Positions 28,021-36,942 of a DNA stretch of 64,000 nucleotides are shown here, piece after piece. Made by a program: the position numbers and the translations under genes. Numbering within the stretch: the first letter of the stretch is position 1; every line of letters begins with the position of its first letter. The notes under the pieces are model-generated. The model worked only from the letters and a program-made list of their open reading frames with translations. It ran no database searches and was not told the origin of the DNA. The DNA lies in NCBI RefSeq assembly GCF_014195545.1, contig NZ_JACIBX010000011.1, positions 32,676 to 96,675 on the forward strand, read 5' to 3'. The stretch comes from Limimaricola variabilis. Its GTDB lineage: Bacteria; Pseudomonadota; Alphaproteobacteria; Rhodobacterales; Rhodobacteraceae.

Positions 28021-29405
28021 TTCAGCGCGTCCCGCCAGCGCGCGATCTGGGCGCGGACATTGGCGGGGGCGGTGCCGCCATAGGCGGTGCGGGAGGCGAC
28101 CGAGTTCTCGACCGTCAGCACGCCGAACACGTCTTCGGTGATGCCCGCATGCACGGCCTGCATGTCCTCGATCGTCAGTTCCGGCAGGTCGCAGCCCTTT
28201 TCCTCGGCCCGTGCTACCAGCGATCCGGTGACGTGATGCGCCTCGCGGAAGGGCAGGCCGAGCTCGCGCACCAGCCAGTCGGCGAGGTCGGTCGCGGTGG
28301 AAAAGCCCGAGGCCGCAGCGGCGCGCAGGTTGTCGGGCTGCGCCGTCATGTCGGCGATCATCCCGGTCATCGCCGCGAGCGACAGCATCAGGTTGTCGGC
28401 GGCGTCGAAGACCTGCTCCTTGTCCTCCTGCATGTCCTTGCCATAGGCCAAAGGCAGCCCCTTCATCACCGTCAGCAGCGCCACGTTGGCGCCCATGATC
28501 CGGCCGATCTTGGCGCGGATCAGCTCGGCGGCGTCGGGGTTGCGCTTCTGCGGCATGATCGAGGAGCCGGTCGACCAGCGATCCGACATGGCGACGAAGC
28601 GGAACTGCGCCGAGGACCAGATCACCAGCTCCTCCGACAGCCGCGACAGGTGCATCGCGCAGATCGTCGCAGTCGACAGGAACTCGAGCGCGAAGTCGCG
28701 GTCCGAGACCGCATCGAGGCTGTTGGCCATCGGGCGGTCGAAGCCGAGCGCCGATGCCGTCGCCTCGCGGTCGATCGGGAAGGAGGTGCCGGCAAGCGCG
28801 GCGGCGCCCAGCGGGCTTTCGTTCATCAGCGCACGGGCATTGGCAAAGCGGGTGCGGTCGCGGCCGAACATTTCGACATAGGCCATCATGTGATGGCCCC
28901 AGGTGACGGGCTGCGCGGTCTGCAGATGGGTGAAGCCCGGCATCACCCAGTCGGCGCCCGCCTCGGCCTGGCCCAGCAGCGCCTCGATCAGCGCCTTGAG
29001 CGCCTGATCGGCGGCGTCGCACTGGTCGCGCACCCACAGCCGCAGGTCGGTCGCGACCTGGTCGTTGCGCGAGCGCGCGGTGTGCAGACGCCCCGCCGGT
29101 TCGCCGATCAGCTGCTTGAGCCGGGCCTCGACGTTCATGTGGATGTCTTCGAGCGCGGTGGAGAATTCGAAGGTCCCGGCTTCGATCTCTGACAAGACCG
29201 TGAGAAGGCCTTTCCTGATCTCCTCCGCATCCTTAGGCTCGATGATGCCCTGCGCCGCGAGCATCGCGGCATGGGCACGGGAGCCCTCGACGTCCTGCGG
29301 CGCCAGGCGCCGGTCGTAGCCGATCGAGGCGTTGATCGCCTCCATGATCGCGTCCGGCCCGGCGGCGAAACGGCCGCCCCACATCGCGTTGGAGCTCTCG
29401 GTCAT
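28017..29405 (-). CDS. argH: Argininosuccinate lyase
   Basis: A 462-residue lyase that splits argininosuccinate into arginine and fumarate, the last step of arginine synthesis. It has the fumarase/aspartase-superfamily signature [18 protein letters not shown] (about 280-297), with the catalytic serine in the flexible loop, plus [14 protein letters not shown] and [18 protein letters not shown]. The start [13 protein letters not shown] at 29405 follows GAGGA. Only 24 bases separate it from the divergent thioredoxin-like gene. Confidence 0.97.
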   Translation of the reverse strand: MTESSNAMWGGRFAAGPDAIMEAINASIGYDRRLAPQDVEGSRAHAAMLAAQGIIEPKDAEEIRKGLLTVLSEIEAGTFEFSTALEDIHMNVEARLKQLIGEPAGRLHTARSRNDQVATDLRLWVRDQCDAADQALKALIEALLGQAEAGADWVMPGFTHLQTAQPVTWGHHMMAYVEMFGRDRTRFANARALMNESPLGAAALAGTSFPIDREATASALGFDRPMANSLDAVSDRDFALEFLSTATICAMHLSRLSEELVIWSSAQFRFVAMSDRWSTGSSIMPQKRNPDAAELIRAKIGRIMGANVALLTVMKGLPLAYGKDMQEDKEQVFDAADNLMLSLAAMTGMIADMTAQPDNLRAAAASGFSTATDLADWLVRELGLPFREAHHVTGSLVARAEEKGCDLPELTIEDMQAVHAGITEDVFGVLTVENSVASRTAYGGTAPANVRAQIARWRDALK

Positions 29406-29429
29406 CTTTGGGTCCTCAAGGGAAGTCAC

Positions 29430-29987
29430 ATGCGCAGCGTCATCATCCTCGGTCTTTACATGGCGGCCACGGGCCTTGCAAACGCCGGTCCCGCCGAGAT
29501 CGAAGCGCTGCGCGAGGGCGACATGCGCAAGCTCGCGGTGCATGCCGAGCCGCGGGCCGGCTCCGAGGTGCCGTTCGAGAGCGCCGAGGGCGGCGAGATC
29601 ACGCTCGGGGCCTTTGCGGGCAAGCCGGTCCTGGTCAATTTCTGGGCCACCTGGTGCGCGCCCTGCCGCGAGGAGATGCCGCAGCTCGCTGCCCTCCAAG
29701 AAACGCTGGGCGGGCCGGAATTCGAGGTGGTCACCATCGCCACGGGCCGCAACGAGCCGGCCGCAATGGAGCGGTTCCTGTCCGAGATCGGCGCCGAGGA
29801 TTTGCCGCGCCACCGCGACCCGCGTCAGTCGCTGGCCCGGGACATGGGCGTGCTGGGCCTGCCGGTGACGCTGATCCTCGATGCCGAGGGCCGCGAGATC
29901 GCGCGGCTTCAGGGCGAGGCCGACTGGTCCTCAGACAGCGCGCGGGCGATCCTCGAGGCGGTAATCGCGGGCGAATACGACAGCTGA
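29430..29987 (+). CDS. TlpA-like periplasmic thioredoxin-fold protein
   Basis: A 185-residue exported thiol-disulfide protein. A signal peptide ([17 protein letters not shown]) precedes a TlpA/ResA-type domain with the active site [15 protein letters not shown] (C76, C79), then EVVTIATG and a cis-proline region GLPVTLILD. It probably keeps periplasmic cysteines reduced, for example for cytochrome maturation (family knowledge plus inference). It starts close to the divergent argH start. A hairpin follows at 30012. Confidence 0.9.
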   Translation: MRSVIILGLYMAATGLANAGPAEIEALREGDMRKLAVHAEPRAGSEVPFESAEGGEITLGAFAGKPVLVNFWATWCAPCREEMPQLAALQETLGGPEFEVVTIATGRNEPAAMERFLSEIGAEDLPRHRDPRQSLARDMGVLGLPVTLILDAEGREIARLQGEADWSSDSARAILEAVIAGEYDS

Positions 29988-30011
29988 GGTCACCCTCCGC
30001 CGCGATGGCGG

Positions 30012-30035
30012 ACTCCGCAAATTCGCAGGAGTTTT
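30012..30035 (+). terminator. Terminator after the TlpA-like gene
   Basis: ACTCC at 30012-30016 pairs with GGAGT at 30028-30032, with an inner GC pair, and TTT follows. It lies between convergent genes, 25 bases after the stop. Confidence 0.5.
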
Positions 30036-30062
30036 CAGGGGGCGCCTGCCGCGCCCCGCTAT

Positions 30063-30623
30063 TCAGGCGGTGCCCGAGGTGGGCGACAGGCTCAGCGGGT
30101 CGATGCCTAGGCCCTTGAGCGCCGCGGACCACTTGTGCTCGTTGGCGCGGCCGAAGACCACGGCGTGCTGCGCCTCGCCGATCAGCCAGCCATTCTGCGC
30201 CAGCTCGTCCTCGAGCTGGCCCGGCCCCCAGCCGGCATAGCCCAGCGCCAGCAGCGAGAATTTCGGCCCGCGCCCATGCGCGATCTCCTCGAGCACGTCG
30301 AGCGTCGCGGTCATCGCCGTGCTCTCGTCGACCTGCAGCGTGCCCTGATCCGAGGCGTAGTCGGTCGTGTGCAGCACGAAGCCTCGGCTTTCCTCCACCG
30401 GGCCGCCGACATGCACGCGAATGTCGCGGATGCCGGGATCGGCGGTGATCTCGAGCTGTTCGAGCAGGTCCGAGAACCGCACCTCGGTCGCGGGCTTGTT
30501 GACGATCAGTCCCATCGCCCCCTCCTCGGAATGGGCGCAGATGAAGATCACCGCGTGGTCGAAGCGCGGGTCACCCATGCCGGGCATCGCGATGAGGAGC
30601 TTGCCGCTCAGGTCGGGGTTCAT
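30063..30623 (-). CDS. YqgE/AlgH family protein
   Basis: A 186-residue protein of the YqgE/AlgH (UPF0301) family, a fold of unknown biochemical role once linked to alginate regulation in Pseudomonas. The conserved phrases are [44 protein letters not shown], and [14 protein letters not shown] with ENGWL-like QNGWLIGEA. No catalytic residues are known. The ATG at 30623 gives the usual N-terminus, and another ATG three codons upstream (30632) is possible. It is divergent from the DsbD-alpha-like gene. Confidence 0.92.
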   Translation of the reverse strand: MNPDLSGKLLIAMPGMGDPRFDHAVIFICAHSEEGAMGLIVNKPATEVRFSDLLEQLEITADPGIRDIRVHVGGPVEESRGFVLHTTDYASDQGTLQVDESTAMTATLDVLEEIAHGRGPKFSLLALGYAGWGPGQLEDELAQNGWLIGEAQHAVVFGRANEHKWSAALKGLGIDPLSLSPTSGTA

Positions 30624-30737
30624 GGCTTCCATCCCCCGATGATGTGATGCGCGGGGCACACGATCAAGGGGCGGGATGCGGCGCTCTCGCGCCGACGTGA
30701 CTTTCCTTCGTGCGGGCGCGGGGTCATCACTGCGGTC

Positions 30738-31544
30738 ATGACACGCCCCTTCTTCCTCGCGCCGCTGCTCCTCGCCCTCGGATCGCTGCTGCCCGCCGCC
30801 GCCCCCGCCGGGCCGGTCGACGACATCGTGCGGCTCGACCTGCTGCCCGGCTGGCGCGATGCGGACGGCACCCAGTTTGCTGGCTTCCGGATCACCCTCG
30901 CCGAAGGGTGGAAGACCTATTGGCGCGCCCCGGGCGAGGCGGGCATCCCGCCTCTGGTTGACTGGCAGGGCTCGCGCAATGTCGCGGGCGCCGCCTTCCA
31001 CTGGCCGGTGCCCGAGATCTTCCATGTCGGTGGTTTCGAGACCTACGGCTATTCCGATCAGGTGGTGCTGCCGGTCGAGATCGCGCCCGCCCGTGCGGGT
31101 GCCCCCGTGCGGATCGAGGGGGTGCTTGAACTGGGCGTCTGCCAGGATGTCTGCGTGCCGGTCGCGCTCGACTTCGCCGCGGATCTGCCGATGAGCGAGA
31201 CGCGTGACCCGGCGCTGGCGCTGGCGCTGGCGGACCGGGCGATGACGCCCGAGGAGGCCGGGCTCGGCACGGCGCGCTGCACGGTCGGCCCCGCTGCCAA
31301 GGGCATCGCCCTGCGGGCCGAGATCCCCGCCATGCCCGGTGCGCGCGCGGTAGTCGTCGAGACCGGCGATCCGGCGCTGTGGGCCGCCCCGGTGAAGATG
31401 CGCCGTGCGGGCGACGAGATCAGCGCCGAGACCCGGATCGAGCATGTCGGAAAGGGGCCGGTCGCGCTCGACCGCTCGGCGCTGGTGATCACGGTGATCG
31501 GCGACGGCGAGGCGGTCGAGTTCAGGGGCTGTCCCCCGGCCTGA
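30738..31544 (+). CDS. Secreted DsbD N-terminal (alpha) domain protein
   Basis: A 268-residue protein with a signal peptide (hydrophobic run [19 protein letters not shown]) and an immunoglobulin-like DsbD alpha domain. The markers are [29 protein letters not shown], then [14 protein letters not shown] with the redox cysteines C135 and C139. In full DsbD this domain passes electrons from the membrane to periplasmic thiol proteins. Here the membrane (beta) and thioredoxin (gamma) domains are absent, so the donor must be another protein. A further cysteine pair lies at TARCTVG and FRGCPP. It lies near a TlpA-like protein, a possible redox partner. Confidence 0.85.
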   Translation: MTRPFFLAPLLLALGSLLPAAAPAGPVDDIVRLDLLPGWRDADGTQFAGFRITLAEGWKTYWRAPGEAGIPPLVDWQGSRNVAGAAFHWPVPEIFHVGGFETYGYSDQVVLPVEIAPARAGAPVRIEGVLELGVCQDVCVPVALDFAADLPMSETRDPALALALADRAMTPEEAGLGTARCTVGPAAKGIALRAEIPAMPGARAVVVETGDPALWAAPVKMRRAGDEISAETRIEHVGKGPVALDRSALVITVIGDGEAVEFRGCPPA

Positions 31545-32078
31545 TCACTTGCGCCGGAGATGCTCGTCGAGCCGGGGCAGGATTTCCACGAAGTTGCAGG
31601 GCTTGTGACGATAGTCGAGTTGGCGGACGAGGATCTCGTCCCAGGCGTCGCGGCAGGCGCCGGGGCTGCCGGGCAGGGCAAAGAGATAGGTCCCGTTCGC
31701 GACGCCGCCGGTGGCCCGGCTCTGCACGGCAGAGGTGCCGATCTTGTTCATCGAGATGATGGTGAAGACCGTGCCGAAGGCGTCGATCTCCTTCTCGTAG
31801 ACGTCGCGATGCGCCTCGACCGTCACGTCGCGCCCGGTCAGGCCGGTGCCACCGGTCGAGATCACCACGTCGATGCCGGGATCGGCGCACCAGTTCCTCA
31901 GGCGCTCCGCGATCGCCGCGCGGTCGTCGCGCAGCAGGTCACGGGCGGCGAGCAGGTGCCCCGCCGCTTCGATCCGCTCGACCAGCGTGTCGCCGGACCT
32001 GTCCTCGGATGCGTCCCGCGTGTCGCTGACGGTGAGAACGGCGATCCGCACCGGGATGAAATCGCGCGCCATGTTCAT
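31545..32078 (-). CDS. moaB: Molybdenum cofactor biosynthesis protein B
   Basis: A 177-residue MoaB/MogA-fold protein that in related bacteria adenylylates molybdopterin before metal insertion. Conserved are IAVLTVSDTRDASEDRSGD, the molybdopterin-binding ISTGGTGLTGRDVT (about 76-89) and FALPGSPGACRDAW. The ATG at 32078 overlaps the lysE-family stop (ATGA), which selects it over the ATG two codons later. It ends one base before the stop of the convergent DsbD-alpha gene. Confidence 0.93.
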   Translation of the reverse strand: MNMARDFIPVRIAVLTVSDTRDASEDRSGDTLVERIEAAGHLLAARDLLRDDRAAIAERLRNWCADPGIDVVISTGGTGLTGRDVTVEAHRDVYEKEIDAFGTVFTIISMNKIGTSAVQSRATGGVANGTYLFALPGSPGACRDAWDEILVRQLDYRHKPCNFVEILPRLDEHLRRK

Positions 32079-32695
32079 GCCCGCGACATCGCCGCGAGAC
32101 GCAGCGCCAGCCCGGCAAAGATCGTGGCCGAGATCCGGCCGAGCCAGCGGTTGAATCCGGCCGAGCCGGCGAGGCGCCGCCCGACGCCACCGGCGAACAC
32201 GCCCACCGCGCCGTTGACCACCAGCCCGCCCAGCGAGAGCACCGCGCCGAGGGCCAGAAACTGGGGCAGAACCGGGCGGGCAGGATCGGTGAATTGCGGC
32301 AGGAAGGCCAGCACGAACAGGATCACCTTGGGATTGGTGAGGTTGACGACGAGGCCCTGCCGGAAGGCACGCGACGGACGAATTGCGGGCAATTCCTCGG
32401 GCGCGGCGCCGCCGCCGCGCAGCGCGGTCGCGGCCAGCCAGAGCAGGTAGCCGACACCGATCCAGCGGATCGCGTCGAAGAGCCATGGCAGTGCCGCGAC
32501 GGTGGCGCCGAGGCCGAGACCCGCCAGCGTCACGTGGCCCATCACCGCCAGCGCGATCCCGGCATCGGCGGCGAGCGCAGCGCGCGGGCCACCGCGCAGG
32601 CCCTGGCCGAGGCAGAACATCATGTCCGCGCCCGGCGTCAGGTTGAGCGCGAGCGCCGCCGGCAGGAAGGCAAGCAGCACAAGGGGGTCGATCAT
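32075..32695 (-). CDS. LysE/RhtB family amino acid exporter
   Basis: A 206-residue inner-membrane protein with about six hydrophobic spans. The N-terminal LALNLTPGADMMFCLGQGLRGG and the central FRQGLVVNLTNPKVILFVLAFLPQF are diagnostic of LysE/RhtB translocators, which export amino acids or homoserine lactones. The substrate is not predictable. It is linked by ATGA overlaps both to the upstream UDG-like gene and to moaB downstream, an odd functional mixture. Confidence 0.92.
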   Translation of the reverse strand: MIDPLVLLAFLPAALALNLTPGADMMFCLGQGLRGGPRAALAADAGIALAVMGHVTLAGLGLGATVAALPWLFDAIRWIGVGYLLWLAATALRGGGAAPEELPAIRPSRAFRQGLVVNLTNPKVILFVLAFLPQFTDPARPVLPQFLALGAVLSLGGLVVNGAVGVFAGGVGRRLAGSAGFNRWLGRISATIFAGLALRLAAMSRA

Positions 32696-33486
32696 GTCCG
32701 GGCTCCGTCGAGGCGCGTCTTGAGCGCGAGTAGGTCAGCCCAAGCCTCGCGCTTGGCCGCAGGGTTGGCGATGAGATGTGCGGGCGAAAAGATCGGCAGC
32801 GCCGGTCGGCCCATGAGGTCGCCCCAGCGCCCGCGCAGGCGATGCAGCCCGCCACCCTTCATCAGCGCGGCGCAGGCGACGGAGCCCATCACCACCAGGA
32901 TCTCCGGGTCGGCCAGCTCGACATGCCGGTCGAGAAAGGGGCGCATCATCGCGAGATCGCCCGGATCGGGGGCGCGGTCGCCCGGCACGCGCCAGGGCAG
33001 CACCGGCACCATGTGGACCGCGCGCTCCATATCCGGCGCATCTACCGACAGACCGATCGCGGCGAGCATTTGTTCGAGAAGCCGCCCGGCAGGTCCCGCT
33101 ACCGGCGTGCCGGCGCGATCCTCATCGCGGCGCGGCGGGTCGAGCAGCAGCGTCACCCGCGCACCGGCGCGGCCGCCCGAGAAGACGAAGCTGCGGGCGC
33201 CACGGCGCAGGTCGCAATGTTCGAACCGTTCCATTGCCGCGGCGAGCGCGTCGAGATCGGGCGCGGCCCGGGCGGCTTCGGTGGCCAGCGCCACCGGATC
33301 GGGTTCCTCGATGCGGACCGGGGCAGAGGCCGCCGTCGCGGCGCCCGGGGTCGGCGCCACCGCCGGCCGGGCATCGGTCAACGTGTAGCGGTCGAGCGGC
33401 GCGTCGAGAATCGCCTCGTCCGCGCCGATCTCGATCTGCCAGTCGAGCAGCGCCCGCGCGCGCCAGTAGTCCAATGCCGATTCCAT
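32692..33486 (-). CDS. Uracil-DNA glycosylase-like protein with altered active-site motifs
   Basis: A 264-residue protein that aligns by eye with family 4/5-type uracil-DNA glycosylases (region 88-262). Framework elements remain: DLRRGARSFVFSGG, RLLEQMLAAIGL, LPWRVPGDR, LADPEILVVMGSVAC and AKREAWADLLALK. The usual motif GEAPG reads LDPPR (115-119), the Asn of TNVLPWRPP is P161, and the His of the HPAYL motif is S234. Cluster cysteines of family 4 are mostly absent (only C91 and C205). It may be inactive or have another DNA-related role. The N-terminal 70 residues are family-typical. ATGA joins it to the LysE gene. Confidence 0.8.
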   Translation of the reverse strand: MESALDYWRARALLDWQIEIGADEAILDAPLDRYTLTDARPAVAPTPGAATAASAPVRIEEPDPVALATEAARAAPDLDALAAAMERFEHCDLRRGARSFVFSGGRAGARVTLLLDPPRRDEDRAGTPVAGPAGRLLEQMLAAIGLSVDAPDMERAVHMVPVLPWRVPGDRAPDPGDLAMMRPFLDRHVELADPEILVVMGSVACAALMKGGGLHRLRGRWGDLMGRPALPIFSPAHLIANPAAKREAWADLLALKTRLDGART

Positions 33487-33588
33487 AGGGCGCAGGCTAT
33501 GCCGGATCGCGCCGGGATGGCAGGGGGCGAATGCGGGGCGAGGGGGAGGTCACCCCTTCGATCATGCACCGGTCTGCGGGGCCGCGGC

Positions 33589-33915
33589 TCAGCCGACGTT
33601 GTGCCGCTCGATCCAGCCGCGCAGATCCTCGGCCTCGTGACGGGCCTCGCGCAGCGCCTCCATGGCGGCGCGCAGCTCTGCCTCGGACTGCTTGAGCTGG
33701 CCGGTCAGCTCGGCCTCGCGCTCCTCGAGATAGGCGATCGCCTGATCGCGGGTCTCCTCGGCCTCGTGCAGCGCCTGCGCCATGCGGTCCAGCTCGCCGA
33801 TATCGGCGCGGGTGACGCGGGTGAAGCGGTTCACCAGCCAGCTGGCGAACCAGCCGAGGGCGAAAGCGGCAAAAAGAATGACCGCCGTGGCGATGATGAA
33901 CTCGGTTCTGTTCAC
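33589..33915 (-). CDS. Membrane-anchored coiled-coil protein, unknown function
   Basis: A 108-residue protein with one N-terminal transmembrane helix (FIIATAVILFAAFALGWFASWLV, residues 5-27 approximately) and a long charged helix with heptad character (RMAQALHEAEETRDQAIAYL, then LKQSEAELRAAMEALREARHE). The start is a GTG at 33915. It lies 10 bases after the OmpA-like gene and probably shares its transcript, so an envelope role is plausible. No family name is recognised. Confidence 0.75.
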   Translation of the reverse strand: MNRTEFIIATAVILFAAFALGWFASWLVNRFTRVTRADIGELDRMAQALHEAEETRDQAIAYLEEREAELTGQLKQSEAELRAAMEALREARHEAEDLRGWIERHNVG

Positions 33916-33925
33916 GTTCCCGTCC

Positions 33926-35902
33926 CTAGTCGTCTGAATCGTCTGTGGGGCGCGCGCGCGGCCCGAAGGCCGGACGCTCCATCGCCTGCGGCGCGTCGGC
34001 GTCGATGCTCTGCGCCTCCTGCACCGGGGCCGCCTGTGCGTCTTCGCCGGCCTCTTCGCCATCCTCGGTCGTGGCTTCGGCCATGGTGGCGGCCTGCGCA
34101 CCGCTGAGCCGGAACTCGATCCGGCGGTTGGCCTCGCGGCCATCGGCGGTGTCGTTATCGGCGATCGGGTCGGCCTCGCCATAGCCCTTGGCGGTGAAGC
34201 CCGCCACCGGCACGCGGGCGCGGCGCAGCGCCTCGACCACGGCGTCGGCGCGCTTCTGGCTGAGCGCGAGGTTCATCTCGTCGCGGCCCTGGCTGTCGGT
34301 GTAGCCCGCCACCTCGATCTCGAGCTCCGGGCAGCGGCGCACGATCTCGGCGATGTCGTCGACCACGGGGCGCGCCTCGGCGGTGATGGTGGCCGAGCCG
34401 GGATCGAAGGTGATCTTGGTGTCGGCCGTGACATAGGCAATCTGGCGCAGGCATTCCTCGGGGCTGGGCAGGCCCGCGATCGGGTCGAGCCGCTCCTCAT
34501 AGGCGACTTCGATGTCGAAATCGGCGCCGCGGCCCAGCTTGTCGGCCAGCAGCCCGGCGATGTCGGCGCGTGCGGTCTTGCTGCCGGTGCGCCCGGTGAT
34601 GGCGAGCGTATCGGGGCCGACATCGAGCTCGCCCACGGCGAGCATCGACAGCGCCTCCAGCCCGGCCAGCACCCGCATCGACCAGTCGCCCGGCAGGCCG
34701 CCGGTAACCCGGGTCGCCAGCGTCAGGTCGTCACCGCCGAAGCGGGCGCGGGCGAAATTCTCGACCGTGGTGGCGGCCAGCTGGTCGGGCAGCCGTCCAG
34801 CGAGACGCAGTTCGCCCGCCTCGGCCAGTCTCGCGGTGAATTCGGGCGCGCCCTCGGGCCGCGCCTCGGGGGCCTCGGGCAGCACCGCCTCGAGTGCGAA
34901 GAGATCGGGCAGGTCGTTCTCCAGCCGGCCCGCGACCCGGTCGAACAGCGCGGGGTCGGTGCCCTGCGCCGCGATCAGGGCGACATCGGCGTCCGAGAAG
35001 GTGACGCTGCCGCCGCCCAGCTCGGCCAGCGCCGCGACGCCGGTCGCGACTGCCTCGCCCCATTGGCCCGACGGCACTCCGAGCCCCAGCGTGCAGTCGA
35101 CGTCATCGCCGGCCCCGGCCTCGGTGGCGGCGCGGATGATCGTGGCCATCGCCTCCGGCGTGTCGGCCGAGCAGGCCTCAAAGCGCGGGCCCTGCTCGTC
35201 GATCACGAAGCGCGTGGCAAAGGGGGTGATGACCGGGCGCGGGGCGCTGATCCGGAGCGCGAGACGAACAGTGTCCGGCTTGAGCCGGGTCAGATCTGCT
35301 TCCAGCTTGCGCTGCGCCTCGGGGCTGTCGGAGATCGCCTCGACCCGGACCCGGCCCGGCCGGACCGAAAGCTTGGAGCGCGGCAGCGTCTCCAGCGCCC
35401 GTCCGGCATAGCGCAGAGCCGAGGCCCAGTGTTCCGGCACCGGGTGGTCGGCGACGTCGAGCAGGTCGCTCACCGGCAGGCCGTCGGCGGCACGCTCCAT
35501 CTGGGCGATCAGCGCGGCGCGGTCGGTCGCCGCCGGGATCAGGCCGATCAGCGACACGCCGCTGTCGTTGCGCAGGATCTCGATCGCGAAATCGGGCGGC
35601 GGCGGGGTCTCGGCCTCGACCACCTGCATGTTGTCGATCACCCGGCTCGCATCGACGATGGCGCCGGCCGCCGAGATCGCGCGGAAGCGCATCGCCTCGG
35701 TCGGGGCGGCGCCTTCGAGGATCACCTGCAGCCCGTCGCCCTGAACGCTGGCCCAGTCATGTCCCTGCGCGGCCAATGCGGCGCGCACCTCGCCCACCGA
35801 GACGTCCTCGACCACGGCGACGGCGGTACGTGCGGCAATGACCGAAACCCCGCCGGCGAGGGCGAAGGCGGTCAGGGCGGCGGCGAGTGGCGGCAGGCGC
35901 AT
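33926..35902 (-). CDS. OmpA-family protein with BON-like N-terminal region
   Basis: A 658-residue exported protein. It has an N-terminal signal/anchor (LPPLAAALTAFALAGGVSVIAA), repeated BON-like alpha-beta segments over roughly 40-500, and a C-terminal OmpA peptidoglycan-binding domain (about 505-605) with the typical VAGYTDSQGRDEMNLALSQKRADAVV pattern split as GYTDSQG and NLALSQKRADAV. The tail is acidic and alanine-rich. It likely tethers the envelope to peptidoglycan. The partner is unknown. A CTAG tetramer lies 35 bases upstream of the start. Confidence 0.88.
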   Translation of the reverse strand: MRLPPLAAALTAFALAGGVSVIAARTAVAVVEDVSVGEVRAALAAQGHDWASVQGDGLQVILEGAAPTEAMRFRAISAAGAIVDASRVIDNMQVVEAETPPPPDFAIEILRNDSGVSLIGLIPAATDRAALIAQMERAADGLPVSDLLDVADHPVPEHWASALRYAGRALETLPRSKLSVRPGRVRVEAISDSPEAQRKLEADLTRLKPDTVRLALRISAPRPVITPFATRFVIDEQGPRFEACSADTPEAMATIIRAATEAGAGDDVDCTLGLGVPSGQWGEAVATGVAALAELGGGSVTFSDADVALIAAQGTDPALFDRVAGRLENDLPDLFALEAVLPEAPEARPEGAPEFTARLAEAGELRLAGRLPDQLAATTVENFARARFGGDDLTLATRVTGGLPGDWSMRVLAGLEALSMLAVGELDVGPDTLAITGRTGSKTARADIAGLLADKLGRGADFDIEVAYEERLDPIAGLPSPEECLRQIAYVTADTKITFDPGSATITAEARPVVDDIAEIVRRCPELEIEVAGYTDSQGRDEMNLALSQKRADAVVEALRRARVPVAGFTAKGYGEADPIADNDTADGREANRRIEFRLSGAQAATMAEATTEDGEEAGEDAQAAPVQEAQSIDADAPQAMERPAFGPRARPTDDSDD

Positions 35903-35961
35903 CCGGGGCTCCGGGCTTGTTGCGACCCGCGCCTTCTAGGGCGCGGGGCAGCCCAGATCAA

Positions 35962-36930
35962 TCACAGCGCCAAGGCCACGGCGGAAAACAGCACGGGAAG
36001 AAGCCCCGCGTCGCGGTTCGAGCGGAACAGCCGCAGCAGCCCGGCATTGTCGGACGGGTCGAAACGCGTCAGCTGCCAGGCCATGTGCCAGCCCATCGCC
36101 CAGGGCCCGCCCAGCGCCACGACCAGCGACAGAACCGAACGGTCGCGCGCGGCCAGCAGCACCGCGAGCCCCATCAGCAGCACGGTCGCCACCAGAAACC
36201 CGCGCAGCCAGACCTTGGAGCGGTCGCCGAACAACCGGGCGGTGGATTTCACGCCGATCAGCGCGTCGTCCTCGGCGTCCTGATGGGCATAGATCGTGTC
36301 GTAGAACAGCGTCCAGGCGATGCCCGATAGGTAGAGCACCAGCGGCGCCCAGGACAGCGACCCCGCCAATGCCGCCCAGGCCAGCAGGGCGCCCCAGTTG
36401 AAGGCGAGGCCGAGAAAGACTTGCGGCCACCAGGTGAAGCGCTTGGCGAAGGGGTAGATCGCCACCGGGATCAGCGAGGCGACACCGAGCCAGATCGCGG
36501 CCCAGTCGAAGGTGAGCAGGATGATCAGCGAAATCAGCGATTGCGTCGCCATCCAGATCAGCGCCTGCACCACCCGCACCTGTCCAGACGGGATGGGCCG
36601 CGAGCGGGTGCGCGCGACCGAGCCGTCGATATGCCGGTCGGTCACGTCGTTCCAGGTGCAGCCCGCCCCGCGCATCAGGAACGCCCCCAGGGCACAGCCG
36701 ATGGCGATCCAGGCGCCCTCGAGGCCGAAGTGCCCGGTGGAAAGCGCCGCCAGCAGCAGCCCCCACCAGCAGGGCAGCAGCAACAGCCATGTGCCGATCG
36801 GGCGGTCGGCGCGGCTCAGCCGCAGATAGGGGCGGGTGGGGCGCGGCGCGAGGCGATCCACCCAGTTGCCCGCCACCGCGTCAGCGACGCTGCCCTCTTC
36901 GGCCTCTGGCATCCGTTCCGCCGCTTTCAT
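35962..36930 (-). CDS. ubiA: 4-hydroxybenzoate polyprenyltransferase
   Basis: A 322-residue polytopic membrane enzyme that attaches the polyprenyl chain to 4-hydroxybenzoate in ubiquinone synthesis. The first aspartate-rich motif is CTWNDVTDRHIDGSVARTRSR-like, with N94, D95, D98 and D102, followed by PIPSG. The second is YDTIYAHQDAEDDALIG. The ATG at 36930 is adjacent to the rsmE side with no gap. A downstream ATG at 36912 would also keep all motifs. It complements the polyprenyl synthase at 8168 and COQ9 at 61466. Confidence 0.95.
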   Translation of the reverse strand: MKAAERMPEAEEGSVADAVAGNWVDRLAPRPTRPYLRLSRADRPIGTWLLLLPCWWGLLLAALSTGHFGLEGAWIAIGCALGAFLMRGAGCTWNDVTDRHIDGSVARTRSRPIPSGQVRVVQALIWMATQSLISLIILLTFDWAAIWLGVASLIPVAIYPFAKRFTWWPQVFLGLAFNWGALLAWAALAGSLSWAPLVLYLSGIAWTLFYDTIYAHQDAEDDALIGVKSTARLFGDRSKVWLRGFLVATVLLMGLAVLLAARDRSVLSLVVALGGPWAMGWHMAWQLTRFDPSDNAGLLRLFRSNRDAGLLPVLFSAVALAL

Positions 36931-36942
36931 ATGGTCCGCCCC

